From Gemmatimonadaceae bacterium (GTDB lineage Bacteria; Gemmatimonadota; Gemmatimonadetes; Gemmatimonadales; Gemmatimonadaceae), in the NCBI GenBank assembly GCA_016720905.1, contig JADKJT010000029.1:406006-470005 (forward strand): 64,000 bases of DNA, in the 5' to 3' direction. A model generated the notes under the pieces. The model was given only the letters and a program-made list of their open reading frames with translations, did not search any database and was not told the origin of the DNA. Positions 34,231-43,025 of the stretch are shown here, piece by piece (positions within the stretch are counted from its first letter, which is position 1; each line of letters begins with the position of its first letter). Position numbers and translations under genes: made by a program.

Positions 34231-35763
34231 ATGATCGGTCGATTCAATCTGCTGGACCTCGCCGTCCTCCTCGCCTACCTCGCGGGGACCACGGCGCTGG
34301 GGATGTGGATTGGCCGCGGCCAACGCACCGCCGCCGAGTACTTTGTGGCCGAACGCGCGATTCCCTGGTGGGCCGTGCTGTTCTCCATCGTGGCCAGCGA
34401 GACCTCGGCACTGACGTTCATCAGCATTCCGGGCCTCGCCTACACGGGCAACCTGGGATTCCTGCAAGTGGTGGTCGGCTATATCATCGGCCGCATCGTC
34501 GTTTCGTACACGCTGCTCCCCCGGTACTTCGAGGGGCAGCTGGTCACGGCGTACGCCCTGCTGGAAACGCGCTTCGGACTGCTGACGCGGCGATTCACGT
34601 CGATCGTGTTCATGTGCACGCGCGCGCTGGCCGACTCCGTGCGCGTGTTTGCCACGGCGATCCCGGTGGCGCTCATCATCGGCCCGGCGCTCCCCAAGCA
34701 GTATGCCATGCCCACAGCCATCATTGTGCTGGGCGCGCTGACGGTGCTGTACACCTATCGGGGCGGCATGAAGGCCGTGGTGTGGACGGAGCTGGTGCAA
34801 GCCAGCATTTATGTGGTGGGCGGCCTATCCGCCATCGTCCTGATCGGGCAAAGCGTGCCGGGCGGCTGGTCCAGCATCATTGATCTGGCGCGCGCCGGCG
34901 GAAAGCTGCAGGCGATTGACTGGTACACCGGCTTCGACCGACCGCATACCGTTTTTGCGGGTGTGATCGGCGGTGCGTTCCTGGCGATGGCGTCGCACGG
35001 TGCCGATCAATTGATTGTGCAGCGGTTGCTCTCGAGTCGCTCACTGCGCGAAGCACAACGTGCCCTGATCGGCAGTGGCCTGGTGGTGTTTGTGCAGTTC
35101 ACGCTGTTCCTCATGGTCGGCGTCGGCTTGTGGGTCCTGTACGGTGGAAAGCCATTTTCCGCAGCGGACCAGATCTTTCCGTCGTTCATCATCGAGCGGA
35201 TGCCACACGGCCTGGTCGGTCTCATCGTGGCGGCGATCGTGGCGGCGACGATGAGCACGCACTCGGGCACGATCAACGCGCTGGCCGCGGCCACCACACA
35301 CGACATCTACCTGCCACTGACCAAGCGCAGCGCCGAGGATCCCCGGACGCTCAAGGTTGGCAAACTCTTCGCGCTGGCCTGGGGCATCGTGCTCACGCTG
35401 GGCGCGTTGATGTTCAAGGAACAGGGAACTCCGGTGGTCGTCATCGCGCTGTCGATTGCCTCATTCACATATGGCGGCCTGCTGGGAGGATTCTCCCTCG
35501 GACTGTTCTGGCGGCGGGCCGTGCAGCGCGATGCCATCATCGGCATGAGCATCGGCATCAGCAGCATGGCATTCATCGTATTCGCCAAACAGCTGGTGGC
35601 GGCATTCCCCGATCTTGGACAGACGTTGGGTGGCGTGGCCACCATTGCGTGGCCATGGTATGTGTTGATCGGCACTTCGATTACGTTCGTCACCGGGATG
35701 CTCTCCTCATTCACCCATGCGGCGCCTTCGGGGCCGCCCACGATTCCGGAGTCGCGCGCATGA
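34231..35763 (+). CDS. Sodium:solute symporter (SSS family)
   Basis: This 510-residue membrane protein has about 13 hydrophobic segments and SSS features: GMWIGRGQRTAAEYFVAER, SETSALTFISIPGLAYTGN (TM with the sodium-site Ser/Thr), YTYRGGMKAVVWTELVQASI and AATMSTHSGTINALAAATTHDIY. It starts 12 bases after nagB and overlaps the kinase start, so it is probably the uptake system for the sugar released by NamZ, NagZ and AmiE (MurNAc, GlcNAc or a disaccharide). The substrate is inferred from context. Confidence 0.9.
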   Translation: MIGRFNLLDLAVLLAYLAGTTALGMWIGRGQRTAAEYFVAERAIPWWAVLFSIVASETSALTFISIPGLAYTGNLGFLQVVVGYIIGRIVVSYTLLPRYFEGQLVTAYALLETRFGLLTRRFTSIVFMCTRALADSVRVFATAIPVALIIGPALPKQYAMPTAIIVLGALTVLYTYRGGMKAVVWTELVQASIYVVGGLSAIVLIGQSVPGGWSSIIDLARAGGKLQAIDWYTGFDRPHTVFAGVIGGAFLAMASHGADQLIVQRLLSSRSLREAQRALIGSGLVVFVQFTLFLMVGVGLWVLYGGKPFSAADQIFPSFIIERMPHGLVGLIVAAIVAATMSTHSGTINALAAATTHDIYLPLTKRSAEDPRTLKVGKLFALAWGIVLTLGALMFKEQGTPVVVIALSIASFTYGGLLGGFSLGLFWRRAVQRDAIIGMSIGISSMAFIVFAKQLVAAFPDLGQTLGGVATIAWPWYVLIGTSITFVTGMLSSFTHAAPSGPPTIPESRA

Positions 35764-36710
35764 GCGCTGGACCGCTCGATATTTCTCCACTCGTTGTCGG
35801 CATCGATGGCGGCGGCACGCGCACCCGCGTGGTGCTGGCCGACGCCAGCGGCACGGTGCTGGCTCGGGCGGAAGGTGCGGGCACGGCGCTCAGTCCCGGT
35901 CACGAGGCCGCTGCGGCCGACCTCATTCAGGCCTTGATTGCCGAGGTACTCGACGCCGCCCAACGCACTGATGTGCGGCCGGCGGTTTGCGTGGTGGGCG
36001 TCGCCGGTGGCGGTCAGGAGCGTGCCGCGCAGGCGCTGTGGTCCGCGCTGGCGACACGTCGGGTTGCCGACGATGTCTCGGTGCAGGCCGACGCGACGAT
36101 CGCCCTGGATGATGCCTTTGGCGATGACGCTGGCATCCTGTTGATAGCGGGAACCGGTTCGGTGGCCTTTGCGCGCGCCCCCGACGGTCGGTTGGAACGC
36201 TGCGGTGGATGGGGGCCCAATGTGGGTGATGAAGGGAGCGGCGCGTGGCTGGGCCGTCGTGCGCTGAGTGTCGTCACCGCTTCACAGGACGGTCGCGAAC
36301 CGGAAACGGCGTTGACCGGCGCGGTGCTCACGGCGCTGGAACTTGAATCGCTGGACGCGCTCATCCCGTGGGCCGCCAACGCGATTCCCGCACAACTCGC
36401 CGCGCTGGTGCCGGTCATCTGTCAGGTGGCATCAACGGGCGACTTGCGCGCGAATGCCCTGATCAGTCTGTGCGTCGAGGAACTGATGCTGCACATCCGC
36501 ACGCTGGCGCGACGGAGTTTCGTGGATGAGCGCGCGGCCATTCCGGTGGCCCTTGCCGGTGGGTTGATGGGTAAGGGCTCGTTGGTGCGGAAACGGCTCG
36601 AACAACGGTTGAAAAGCGCGGTGCCTGGCGCGACGGTGCGGTCGGACGACGTGGACGCGGCGCGCGGTGCCGTGCGGCGCGCCCGGCGATTGCTGGGTGT
36701 GGAAGTGTGA
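35760..36710 (+). CDS. BadF/BadG/BcrA-type ATPase, probable N-acetylglucosamine/MurNAc kinase
   Basis: The 316-residue protein has ASKHA-fold motifs: VVGIDGGGTRTRVVLADASG (phosphate 1), LIAGTGSVAFA (phosphate 2) with GGWGPNVGDEGSGAWLGRRA, and ALAGGLMGKGSLV (adenosine). This is the family of human NAGK and Clostridium MurK, which phosphorylate GlcNAc and MurNAc. It overlaps the symporter stop as ATGA. It would supply the sugar 6-phosphate for the NagB fusion. No MurNAc-6-P etherase (MurQ) is visible. Confidence 0.88.
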   Translation: MSAGPLDISPLVVGIDGGGTRTRVVLADASGTVLARAEGAGTALSPGHEAAAADLIQALIAEVLDAAQRTDVRPAVCVVGVAGGGQERAAQALWSALATRRVADDVSVQADATIALDDAFGDDAGILLIAGTGSVAFARAPDGRLERCGGWGPNVGDEGSGAWLGRRALSVVTASQDGREPETALTGAVLTALELESLDALIPWAANAIPAQLAALVPVICQVASTGDLRANALISLCVEELMLHIRTLARRSFVDERAAIPVALAGGLMGKGSLVRKRLEQRLKSAVPGATVRSDDVDAARGAVRRARRLLGVEV

Positions 36711-36716
36711 GCAGCT

Positions 36717-36745
36717 GGCGTATGCCCGTCCGACGGGCGTACGCC
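36717..36745. terminator. Bidirectional terminator hairpin between convergent genes
   Basis: GGCGTATGCCCGTC and GACGGGCGTACGCC form a near-perfect inverted repeat (one G-U pair) between the kinase stop and the convergent monooxygenase-like gene stop at 36759. It fits a shared terminator. Confidence 0.6.
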
Positions 36746-36758
36746 TCAGCGCGTCCGC

Positions 36759-38072
36759 TTAGCGATACCCGACGTCCATCCGCTCATCACTGGGCATCGT
36801 GAACTGCGCGCGCCAGCGCCAGAGCACCAACAGGGAGACCGCGCCGATGGCGAACGCGCTGGCCGCCATCCATGCGTCCAGCATGCCCAGCAGGCGCATC
36901 GCCACGGCGGCAGCGCTCAGTGACAGCAAGCGTGCCTGTTCGGTGGCCAACGCCCAGCGACGTCCTTCCAGCACGCCGCCGACGTTGGTGAGCGTCAACG
37001 CGACATAGAAACTCCCGGCGGCCAGCGCCGAGGGCGACAGCCTGTCCGCGTTGGAGAGCAGCAGCAGTGCGGGCGGCACCGCGAATGCGAAATGCACCAG
37101 TGCGTAGTATGCCAGCGCAGTGGAGACGGCCGGGTCGAACTTGAGAAACGTGGAAGACGATACCGGTGGAATCACCACCGGACCGCCCTCAGCGGCCGGT
37201 CGCCATCCCGGCGACGCGAAGACGTACTGCCACCGATCCCCCCACGACGCCGCGCGGCGAACGTTGCGCGCAATGGCCACATACTGGTGGATCTGCGCCC
37301 ACAGCGGATTCCAGCTACGCAACGGGGTGGTGAGACCAAACACCGGTTCCTGACGTTCCGGTGTGAACGTGCCGAACCAGCGATCCCACACGATCAGGAC
37401 ACCGGCATAGTTGCGATCCTGATACTCCGGATTCACGCCGTGGTGCACGCGGTGGTGCGACGGCGTGTTGAGCACCGTTTCGGCCCACCGCGGGAGTCGA
37501 TCCACCGCCCTGGTGTGGATCCAGAACTGGTAGATCAGGTTGAGTGAGTAGCAGGCGACAAACTGCGTCAGCGTGATGCCGAGCAGGGCGAGCGGCACGT
37601 AGAACACCCACGACAACAGGCCGCCCACCGCCGTCTGCCGGAGCGCCACGGCGAGGTTGTATTCCTCACTGGAGTGATGCACCACGTGGCCCGCCCAGAA
37701 CAGGTTGACCTCATGCGAGACGCGATGAAACCAGTAGTACGCCAGGTCAACGGCGACAAACGTCGCGATCCACCCGATGATGGCCGTGGCGTGCCAGTGC
37801 ATGTCGCCATCGATGCGCGCGTAGAGCGGTCCATCCGGCCACGCGGGAACAGCGACCAGTCGCTGCACACGTATATGGGCAAACGTCCAGTCATACGCGC
37901 CGACCAGCAGCACCTTCGTGAAGATTCCGGCAATCTGACTGAGGGTACCAGCCGAGAGATCGGACAATGAATCGTTGAGCCGATACAATGGGCGATGCCG
38001 GTGCCAGGCGAACGCCAGTTCCACGCCGATAAGGACGAAGAACAACGGAATGGACGCCTGAATAATCCCCAC
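36759..38072 (-). CDS. Fatty acid hydroxylase/sterol desaturase family, alkylglycerol-monooxygenase-like
   Basis: The 437-residue integral membrane protein has the eight-histidine di-iron pattern: WFHRVSHEVNLFWAGHVVHH (HxxxH and HxxHH) and later TPSHHRVHHGVNPEY (HxxHH). The length, GVELAFAWHRHRPLYRLND opening and long C-terminal membrane region resemble alkylglycerol monooxygenase (TMEM195/AGMO) rather than short sterol desaturases. AGMO cleaves ether lipids and needs tetrahydrobiopterin in animals. The bacterial substrate is unknown. It converges with the kinase gene. Confidence 0.85.
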   Translation of the reverse strand: MGIIQASIPLFFVLIGVELAFAWHRHRPLYRLNDSLSDLSAGTLSQIAGIFTKVLLVGAYDWTFAHIRVQRLVAVPAWPDGPLYARIDGDMHWHATAIIGWIATFVAVDLAYYWFHRVSHEVNLFWAGHVVHHSSEEYNLAVALRQTAVGGLLSWVFYVPLALLGITLTQFVACYSLNLIYQFWIHTRAVDRLPRWAETVLNTPSHHRVHHGVNPEYQDRNYAGVLIVWDRWFGTFTPERQEPVFGLTTPLRSWNPLWAQIHQYVAIARNVRRAASWGDRWQYVFASPGWRPAAEGGPVVIPPVSSSTFLKFDPAVSTALAYYALVHFAFAVPPALLLLSNADRLSPSALAAGSFYVALTLTNVGGVLEGRRWALATEQARLLSLSAAAVAMRLLGMLDAWMAASAFAIGAVSLLVLWRWRAQFTMPSDERMDVGYR

Positions 38073-38085
38073 GGTGCCTACGCCA

Positions 38086-39369
38086 TCAGGCAGGCAACGC
38101 CTGCCCGTCCGGTGTCGGCTCGCCCATCTCGCCTTCCCACTGCGCCATGACCGCGGTTGCCAGGCAGTTGCCCATCAGGTTGACCGATGTGCGCGCCATG
38201 TCCATGATGGCATCCACACCGAGGATGACCGCGATGCCTTCCAGCGGCAGTCCGAACTGGGTGAGGGCACCCGACAGGATCACCAGCGACGCGCGTGGCA
38301 CGGCCGCCACGCCCTTCGACGTGAGCATGAGGGTGAGCATCATCAGCAACTGCTTGCCGATCGGCATATCGATGCCGGCGGCCTGAGCCACGAACACCGA
38401 CGCGATGGCCAAATACAATGTTGAGCCGTCCAGATTGAACGAGTAGCCCGTGGGCAGCACGAAGGACACGATGCGGCGCGGCACGCCGAACCGTTCCATC
38501 GCCTGCATCGCCTGCGGGAACGCCGCTTCGCTGGACGCGGTGGAGAACGCGATGAGCCAGGGTTCCTTGACCGTTCGCCAGAACCGCAGCACGGGGATCT
38601 TGAACATCAGGGCGACCGGCACCAGCACAAAGAGCACGAACACGATCAGCGAGACATAGAGCGTGCCAACCAGCTTGGCGAGGTTGAGCATCACGCCCAG
38701 TCCGCTCTTGCCGACCGTTACGCCGATCGCGGCACCGATACCGATGGGCGCATACGCCATCACGATGCCGACGAACTTGAACATCACGTCGCTGAGGGAT
38801 TGCAACCAATCCAGCATCACCGTTTTCGACCGGCCTTCCACGCGCGCCAATGCCACCGCAAACAGAATCGCGAAAAACACAATCTGCAGCACTTCGTTCT
38901 GGGCCGCTGCCTCAAAGAAACTCTGCGGCACCGTGTGCTCAAGCACGGAACTGAAGGTCGGCGTTTTGGTGGCCAGCGCCTTGAACTCTTCGGTGCCAGC
39001 CGTGGTCCCAAGCTGCACGCCAACCCCTGGCTTGACGAGGTTGACCGCAATCAGGCCGATCGCCAGTGCCGCCGTCGTCACGATCTCGAAGTAGATGATG
39101 GAGCGCAGCGCCAGGCGGCCCACCTTCTTCATGTCGTCGCCGTGCCCGGCAATGCCGACCACCAGGGTGGAAAACAGCAGCGGCACGATCAACGACTTGA
39201 TCATGCGCAGGAAGATGTTGGCGAACGGCTTGAGATTCGGTGCGAAGTCCGGGGCCAGCCATCCGATCAGGATGCCGACCACCATGGAGATCAGGATCCA
39301 TTGCGAGAATCCGATGCCCAGGAAGCCGCGACTGGCGGGGGTTGGGTTCGCTGCAGACGTGTGCGCCAT
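38086..39369 (-). CDS. Dicarboxylate/amino acid:cation symporter (DAACS)
   Basis: The 427-residue membrane protein has the glutamate-transporter fold. It shows an N-terminal helix (IDWYS-less form, GFSQWILISMVVGILIGW), the serine-rich hairpin-1 region FSTASSEAAFPQAMQAMERF, PTGYSFNLDGSTLYLAIAS and the hairpin-2 GVAAVPRASLVILSGALTQF. Family members import glutamate, aspartate or C4-dicarboxylates with sodium or protons. The specificity cannot be set by eye. It is 13 bases from the upstream gene start side of the fatty-acid hydroxylase neighbour and the same strand as the APC permease. Confidence 0.93.
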   Translation of the reverse strand: MAHTSAANPTPASRGFLGIGFSQWILISMVVGILIGWLAPDFAPNLKPFANIFLRMIKSLIVPLLFSTLVVGIAGHGDDMKKVGRLALRSIIYFEIVTTAALAIGLIAVNLVKPGVGVQLGTTAGTEEFKALATKTPTFSSVLEHTVPQSFFEAAAQNEVLQIVFFAILFAVALARVEGRSKTVMLDWLQSLSDVMFKFVGIVMAYAPIGIGAAIGVTVGKSGLGVMLNLAKLVGTLYVSLIVFVLFVLVPVALMFKIPVLRFWRTVKEPWLIAFSTASSEAAFPQAMQAMERFGVPRRIVSFVLPTGYSFNLDGSTLYLAIASVFVAQAAGIDMPIGKQLLMMLTLMLTSKGVAAVPRASLVILSGALTQFGLPLEGIAVILGVDAIMDMARTSVNLMGNCLATAVMAQWEGEMGEPTPDGQALPA

Positions 39370-39382
39370 CAGTGACGGGATC

Positions 39383-40891
39383 TCAGTGATCGAGTGGAGG
39401 CAGCACGTCCCGCGCTGCGCCGGGGTTGCGAAGGACCGAATGCTTGTAGCCGTACAGGAAATAACAGGTCAGGCCAATCGTCATCCACACCCCGAACGCA
39501 ATCCACGCGCTGACCGGGAGTCCTTTCATGACGAAGACACAGGAACCCGCGCCCAGCAACGACACCACCCAGATGAACGGCACGCGAAACGGGCGCGGCC
39601 GATGGGGTTCGCGAACACGCAGGACCAGCACGCCAATGCAGACCACGGCAAAGGCCGCCAGAGTCCCGATGTTGGTCAGGTCGTACGTGGACGCGTCGTT
39701 CATCACCAGCGAGCCGGCCGCGACGGCGACGCCGGTGATGATGGTCGTGATGTGCGGCGTGCGCGTCTTTCGATGCAGCTTGGCGGCGAAGCGCGGCAGC
39801 AGACCATCGCGCGCCATCGCGTAGAAGATGCGCGGTTGTCCGTATTGAAACACCAGCAATACGGCGGTCATCGACACCACCGCACCGGCCGCCACAATCC
39901 AGCTGGCGGTGGAGAGGCCCGCGAGTTCCAGTGCACGCGCCAACGGGTCACTCGAACGCAACTGCTCGTAGGGGACCAATCCCGTCGCCACGAAGCCCAC
40001 CACGATGTAGATCAGCGTGCAGATCGCGAGCCCGCCCAGAATGCCGATGGGCAGGTTCCGTTGCGGGTTCTTGGTTTCTTCACCGGCGGTTGAGATCGCG
40101 TCAAAACCGATGTACGCAAAGAAGACAATGGCCGCACCCTGGTGAATGCCGCGAAACCCGTTCGGCGCGAACGGCGTGTAGTTCGCCGAGTTGATGTGCA
40201 TGGCGCCCACGCCGACAAACAGCGCCAGGACCAGCAGCTTGATCACCACCATGATGTTGTTGATGCGCATGCTCTCCTTCACCCCTTGCAGCAGCAGCAC
40301 GGTGACCGCGGCAACAATCGCAAACGCCGGGAGGTTGAGGAGAATGGGAATTCCGGCCACGCGCGGCGCACTCTGCAGCAGCGACACCATCGCCGGATCA
40401 CCACTGGCCTTCACTGCCCAGTACCCGTGAGTGAGCCATCCCGGCAGGGTGATCCCAAATCCGGACAAGACCGACACGAAGTAGCCGCTCCATCCGATGG
40501 CGACGGCAATGTTGCCGACCGCGTACTCCAGAATGAGTGCCCAGCCGACAATCCACGCGACAATTTCCCCCAGCGTGGCATAGGAATACGCATACGCGCT
40601 GCCCGCCTGAGGAATCATCGACGCCAGCTCGGCGTAACAGAGTGCGGCCAGGCCACAGACGGCGCCAAGCAACAGGAACGACAAGACCAGCGCAGGCCCT
40701 GCGCCGTAGCGCACCACCGTGCCATCGGCGAGTACTTCGCCGGCCGCGGCCGTTCCCAGCGACGAAAAGATTCCGGCGCCGATAACGGCACCGATGGCCA
40801 GCATGATGAGATCACCCGCGCCCAACGTGCGGCGCATGCCGTGGCCACCCTCGTCGGCGGCGGCAATCGGCTTCCGGTCGAACAGTCCCAT
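39383..40891 (-). CDS. APC-family amino acid permease
   Basis: This 502-residue protein has about 12 to 14 hydrophobic segments and begins with an amphipathic N-terminus (MGLFDRKPIAAADEGGHG) like cationic amino acid transporters. The helix-1 motif is IGAVIGAGIFSSLGTAAAG and helix 6 contains VFFAYIGFDAISTAGEETKN, which is diagnostic. The sequence fits the CAT subgroup. Substrate not determined. Only 13 bases separate it from the DAACS symporter gene. Confidence 0.93.
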   Translation of the reverse strand: MGLFDRKPIAAADEGGHGMRRTLGAGDLIMLAIGAVIGAGIFSSLGTAAAGEVLADGTVVRYGAGPALVLSFLLLGAVCGLAALCYAELASMIPQAGSAYAYSYATLGEIVAWIVGWALILEYAVGNIAVAIGWSGYFVSVLSGFGITLPGWLTHGYWAVKASGDPAMVSLLQSAPRVAGIPILLNLPAFAIVAAVTVLLLQGVKESMRINNIMVVIKLLVLALFVGVGAMHINSANYTPFAPNGFRGIHQGAAIVFFAYIGFDAISTAGEETKNPQRNLPIGILGGLAICTLIYIVVGFVATGLVPYEQLRSSDPLARALELAGLSTASWIVAAGAVVSMTAVLLVFQYGQPRIFYAMARDGLLPRFAAKLHRKTRTPHITTIITGVAVAAGSLVMNDASTYDLTNIGTLAAFAVVCIGVLVLRVREPHRPRPFRVPFIWVVSLLGAGSCVFVMKGLPVSAWIAFGVWMTIGLTCYFLYGYKHSVLRNPGAARDVLPPLDH

Positions 40892-41061
40892 GATGCTCCT
40901 GGTGTACGTGTCAGGGCGCTACCGCGACGCGGCAGACTGAGTGGCAGTGATCTGGGTGGTTGACGACAGGCAAGAGCGTCGTCGAGGCGCAGGCAGGCGA
41001 AAGCTCGGTGAAGCTACTGACTGGCGCGAGGCCGAGCCAGAGTGAATCTCAGTCTAGCGCG

Positions 41062-41919
41062 TCAGAGCGAGTAGACGACTTCGTACTTGGCGCGTACGGG
41101 CACACCCAATCCATTGGTCGCCGGCCGAAAGCGGACCGACCGGAACGCTTCACTGAGTTTCCGATTGTAATTGCCGTCTTTGGTGGGCGTAAACTGGATG
41201 TCCAGCACCCTCCCGGTGGAATCGACATCGAATTGCACCACCACTTCCCCTTTGGCCTTTCCGGGGATGGGCATAGGCGGCAGGAATAGCTCGATCGGCG
41301 CGGGCGGATAGATGGTGCCTGGTCCACCACCCGTGCCGGGCCCCACGGAACTGCCCCGCCCCGTTCCTACACCGGCTCCAATGCCCCCCCCGCTGCCGGG
41401 ACCGGACCCTGCGCTGCCATCAGTACCGGAACCTCCGCCGCTGCCCGCCACGGCCGACTTCACTTCGGCGGCATCAGCGGCCGGCGTTGTCGGAGCGGTC
41501 GGCTTGGCCTGAGGCGTGGGTGGCGGCACCACCGGCGGCGGCACAATGGGTTTGACTTCCGGAGGCTTCACCAGTGGGGGCAGCACCTGAGGGGCTGGTG
41601 CCGGCGCGACCCGTACGTACTGCAGACGCTCGGACTTGGGCTGGCCACCCGTGCCACGATTTCCACCGCCGCCGCCGCCCGCCGGACCGGGACCACCCGC
41701 GCCCATGACTTCGCGAATCAACTCAGGCGACGTGAAGGGGACAATCAGCAGCAGGATCACCAGGATGTGCATGGCGATCGAAACCAGCATGCCGCCGATG
41801 CGGCGTCCCTTGGATACCGGAATGCCGATGGGCGGCCGATAGCGCCCGCGCTCGCCAGGTGCTGGCTGCGGCGGCGGCGCGTTAAACGGAATGGGTGTGT
41901 AGGGCGTTTCTGGGTCCAT
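41062..41919 (-). CDS. TonB-like energy transducer
   Basis: From ATG 41919 the product has 285 residues. A cytoplasmic Pro-rich segment leads to one membrane helix (MLVSIAMHILVILLLIVPF), then a long Pro/Gly/Ser-rich periplasmic spacer with Pro-Pro-Val repeats. The C-terminal domain resembles TonB (VVQFDVDSTGRVLDIQFTPT, FRSVRFRPA). It follows two exbD genes and an exbB. It would carry proton-motive energy to TonB-dependent outer-membrane receptors, none of which lie in the window. Confidence 0.88.
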   Translation of the reverse strand: MDPETPYTPIPFNAPPPQPAPGERGRYRPPIGIPVSKGRRIGGMLVSIAMHILVILLLIVPFTSPELIREVMGAGGPGPAGGGGGGNRGTGGQPKSERLQYVRVAPAPAPQVLPPLVKPPEVKPIVPPPVVPPPTPQAKPTAPTTPAADAAEVKSAVAGSGGGSGTDGSAGSGPGSGGGIGAGVGTGRGSSVGPGTGGGPGTIYPPAPIELFLPPMPIPGKAKGEVVVQFDVDSTGRVLDIQFTPTKDGNYNRKLSEAFRSVRFRPATNGLGVPVRAKYEVVYSL

Positions 41920-42015
41920 TGGCAACGGGTGGTTCCTGAAAACTACTACGGCGGACGAGCCCCCTGGGGTTCGTCCGCCGTCCGGCAAACCGACACGCCG
42001 AACCCGTACTCGATA

Positions 42016-42045
42016 CCCGCGTGCGCCCCAAAAGGGCCACGCGGG
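42016..42045 (-). terminator. Hairpin between exbD and the TonB-like gene
   Basis: CCCGCGTG and CACGCGGG pair around a GCCC-TTTT-GGGC inner stem. It lies between the exbD stop and the TonB-like start in a 141-base gap. It may reduce expression of the downstream TonB-like gene relative to exbBD. The remaining gap has no gene. Confidence 0.4.
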
Positions 42046-42060
42046 CGTCGAGTGGTCAGG

Positions 42061-42465
42061 TCATTTCGGTGGAACGCCGATCACCTTCACGCCAGCGCCG
42101 CGGGCCTGATCCATCGCCCAGATGACACTGGAGTACTTCACCGTCGTATCGCCCTTCACGAAAATGATCTTCTCGGGACGCGGATCGTAAATGGACTTCA
42201 GCTTGGTGAACAGCTGCGCCTTCTCGATCGGTTCCTTGTTGATCGCAAACTTGTTGTCCGGGAGGACTTCCAGCACAATCTGATCCGGGTTTGGCACCGA
42301 ATTCGGCTGCGGCGTCGGGTCCGGCAACTGGGTGTCAAGCGCCTTTCGGCTCATGGGGATGATCATCATGAAGATGATGAGCAACACCAGGAGCACGTCG
42401 ATCATCGGCGTGACGTTCATGTCGTTGTTGAGATTGCTGCCTCCACCACCCGTCGACATGCTCAT
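42061..42465 (-). CDS. ExbD/TolR-family biopolymer transport protein (second copy)
   Basis: The 134-residue protein has a single N-terminal helix, NVTPMIDVLLVLLIIFMMII, with the conserved membrane Asp, and a periplasmic domain with SRKALDTQLP and the terminal VIGVPPK. It starts one base after the stop of the other exbD. Tandem ExbD copies next to one ExbB are common in this kind of cluster and may support different TonB partners. Confidence 0.93.
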   Translation of the reverse strand: MSMSTGGGGSNLNNDMNVTPMIDVLLVLLIIFMMIIPMSRKALDTQLPDPTPQPNSVPNPDQIVLEVLPDNKFAINKEPIEKAQLFTKLKSIYDPRPEKIIFVKGDTTVKYSSVIWAMDQARGAGVKVIGVPPK

Positions 42466-42466
42466 G

Positions 42467-42934
42467 CTAGTCCTCCTTCTTGGAGCCGAGAATCTTGTCG
42501 CTCTCGATCAGCGATTCGGTATTCGGCGTCTGGTCCGTGATCAGTGCCGCCACGCGGACACCATTCCGTGAGAGCATGTCGAGCGCGTTGATGACCTTCA
42601 GGTACTCCAGGTCCTTATGGGCCTTGATGTACATGATGTAGTCCGGACGCTCCTTGAGGAAAATCTCCCCGACCAGCGCCGGGGCATCCTCGTTGCGGAT
42701 CGGTTTCTTGTTCAGGTAATACCGTCCCTGATCGTCAATGCCGAGCACCTGATCACCATCTTCTTCCGGATGAGGCTTGAGATTCTGCCCTTCCGGCGGG
42801 ACCGCCTTGAATCCCGCGTTGATCTGCGGAATGGTGATCATGAAGATGATCAGCAGCACGAGCATGACGTCGATCATGGGGGTGACGTTTGGTTCGGCCT
42901 TTACGCCGCCCCCGCCGCCAACGCTCATTCCCAT
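42467..42934 (-). CDS. ExbD/TolR-family biopolymer transport protein (first copy)
   Basis: This 155-residue protein resembles the next gene: NVTPMIDVMLVLLIIFMITI is the proton-channel helix with the key Asp. The periplasmic part ends with RVAALITDQTPNTESL, longer than the other copy. It lies 91 bases after exbB, a gap that contains a strong hairpin. Confidence 0.93.
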   Translation of the reverse strand: MGMSVGGGGGVKAEPNVTPMIDVMLVLLIIFMITIPQINAGFKAVPPEGQNLKPHPEEDGDQVLGIDDQGRYYLNKKPIRNEDAPALVGEIFLKERPDYIMYIKAHKDLEYLKVINALDMLSRNGVRVAALITDQTPNTESLIESDKILGSKKED

Positions 42935-42965
42935 CGCGCCACTCCTTGTGAGAAGCCGTCAGGCC

Positions 42966-42985
42966 GGCGCCCCCATCGGGGCGCC
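42966..42985 (-). other. Perfect 8-bp hairpin between exbB and exbD
   Basis: GGCGCCCC-CATC-GGGGCGCC is a perfect stem with a 4-base loop in the 91-base gap. No T-run follows. It may set exbB:exbD stoichiometry by partial termination or RNA processing. Confidence 0.45.
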
Positions 42986-43025
42986 AGCATCCGGCCGTTT
43001 CGTTCGTGCGTAGCTGGACCGACGA

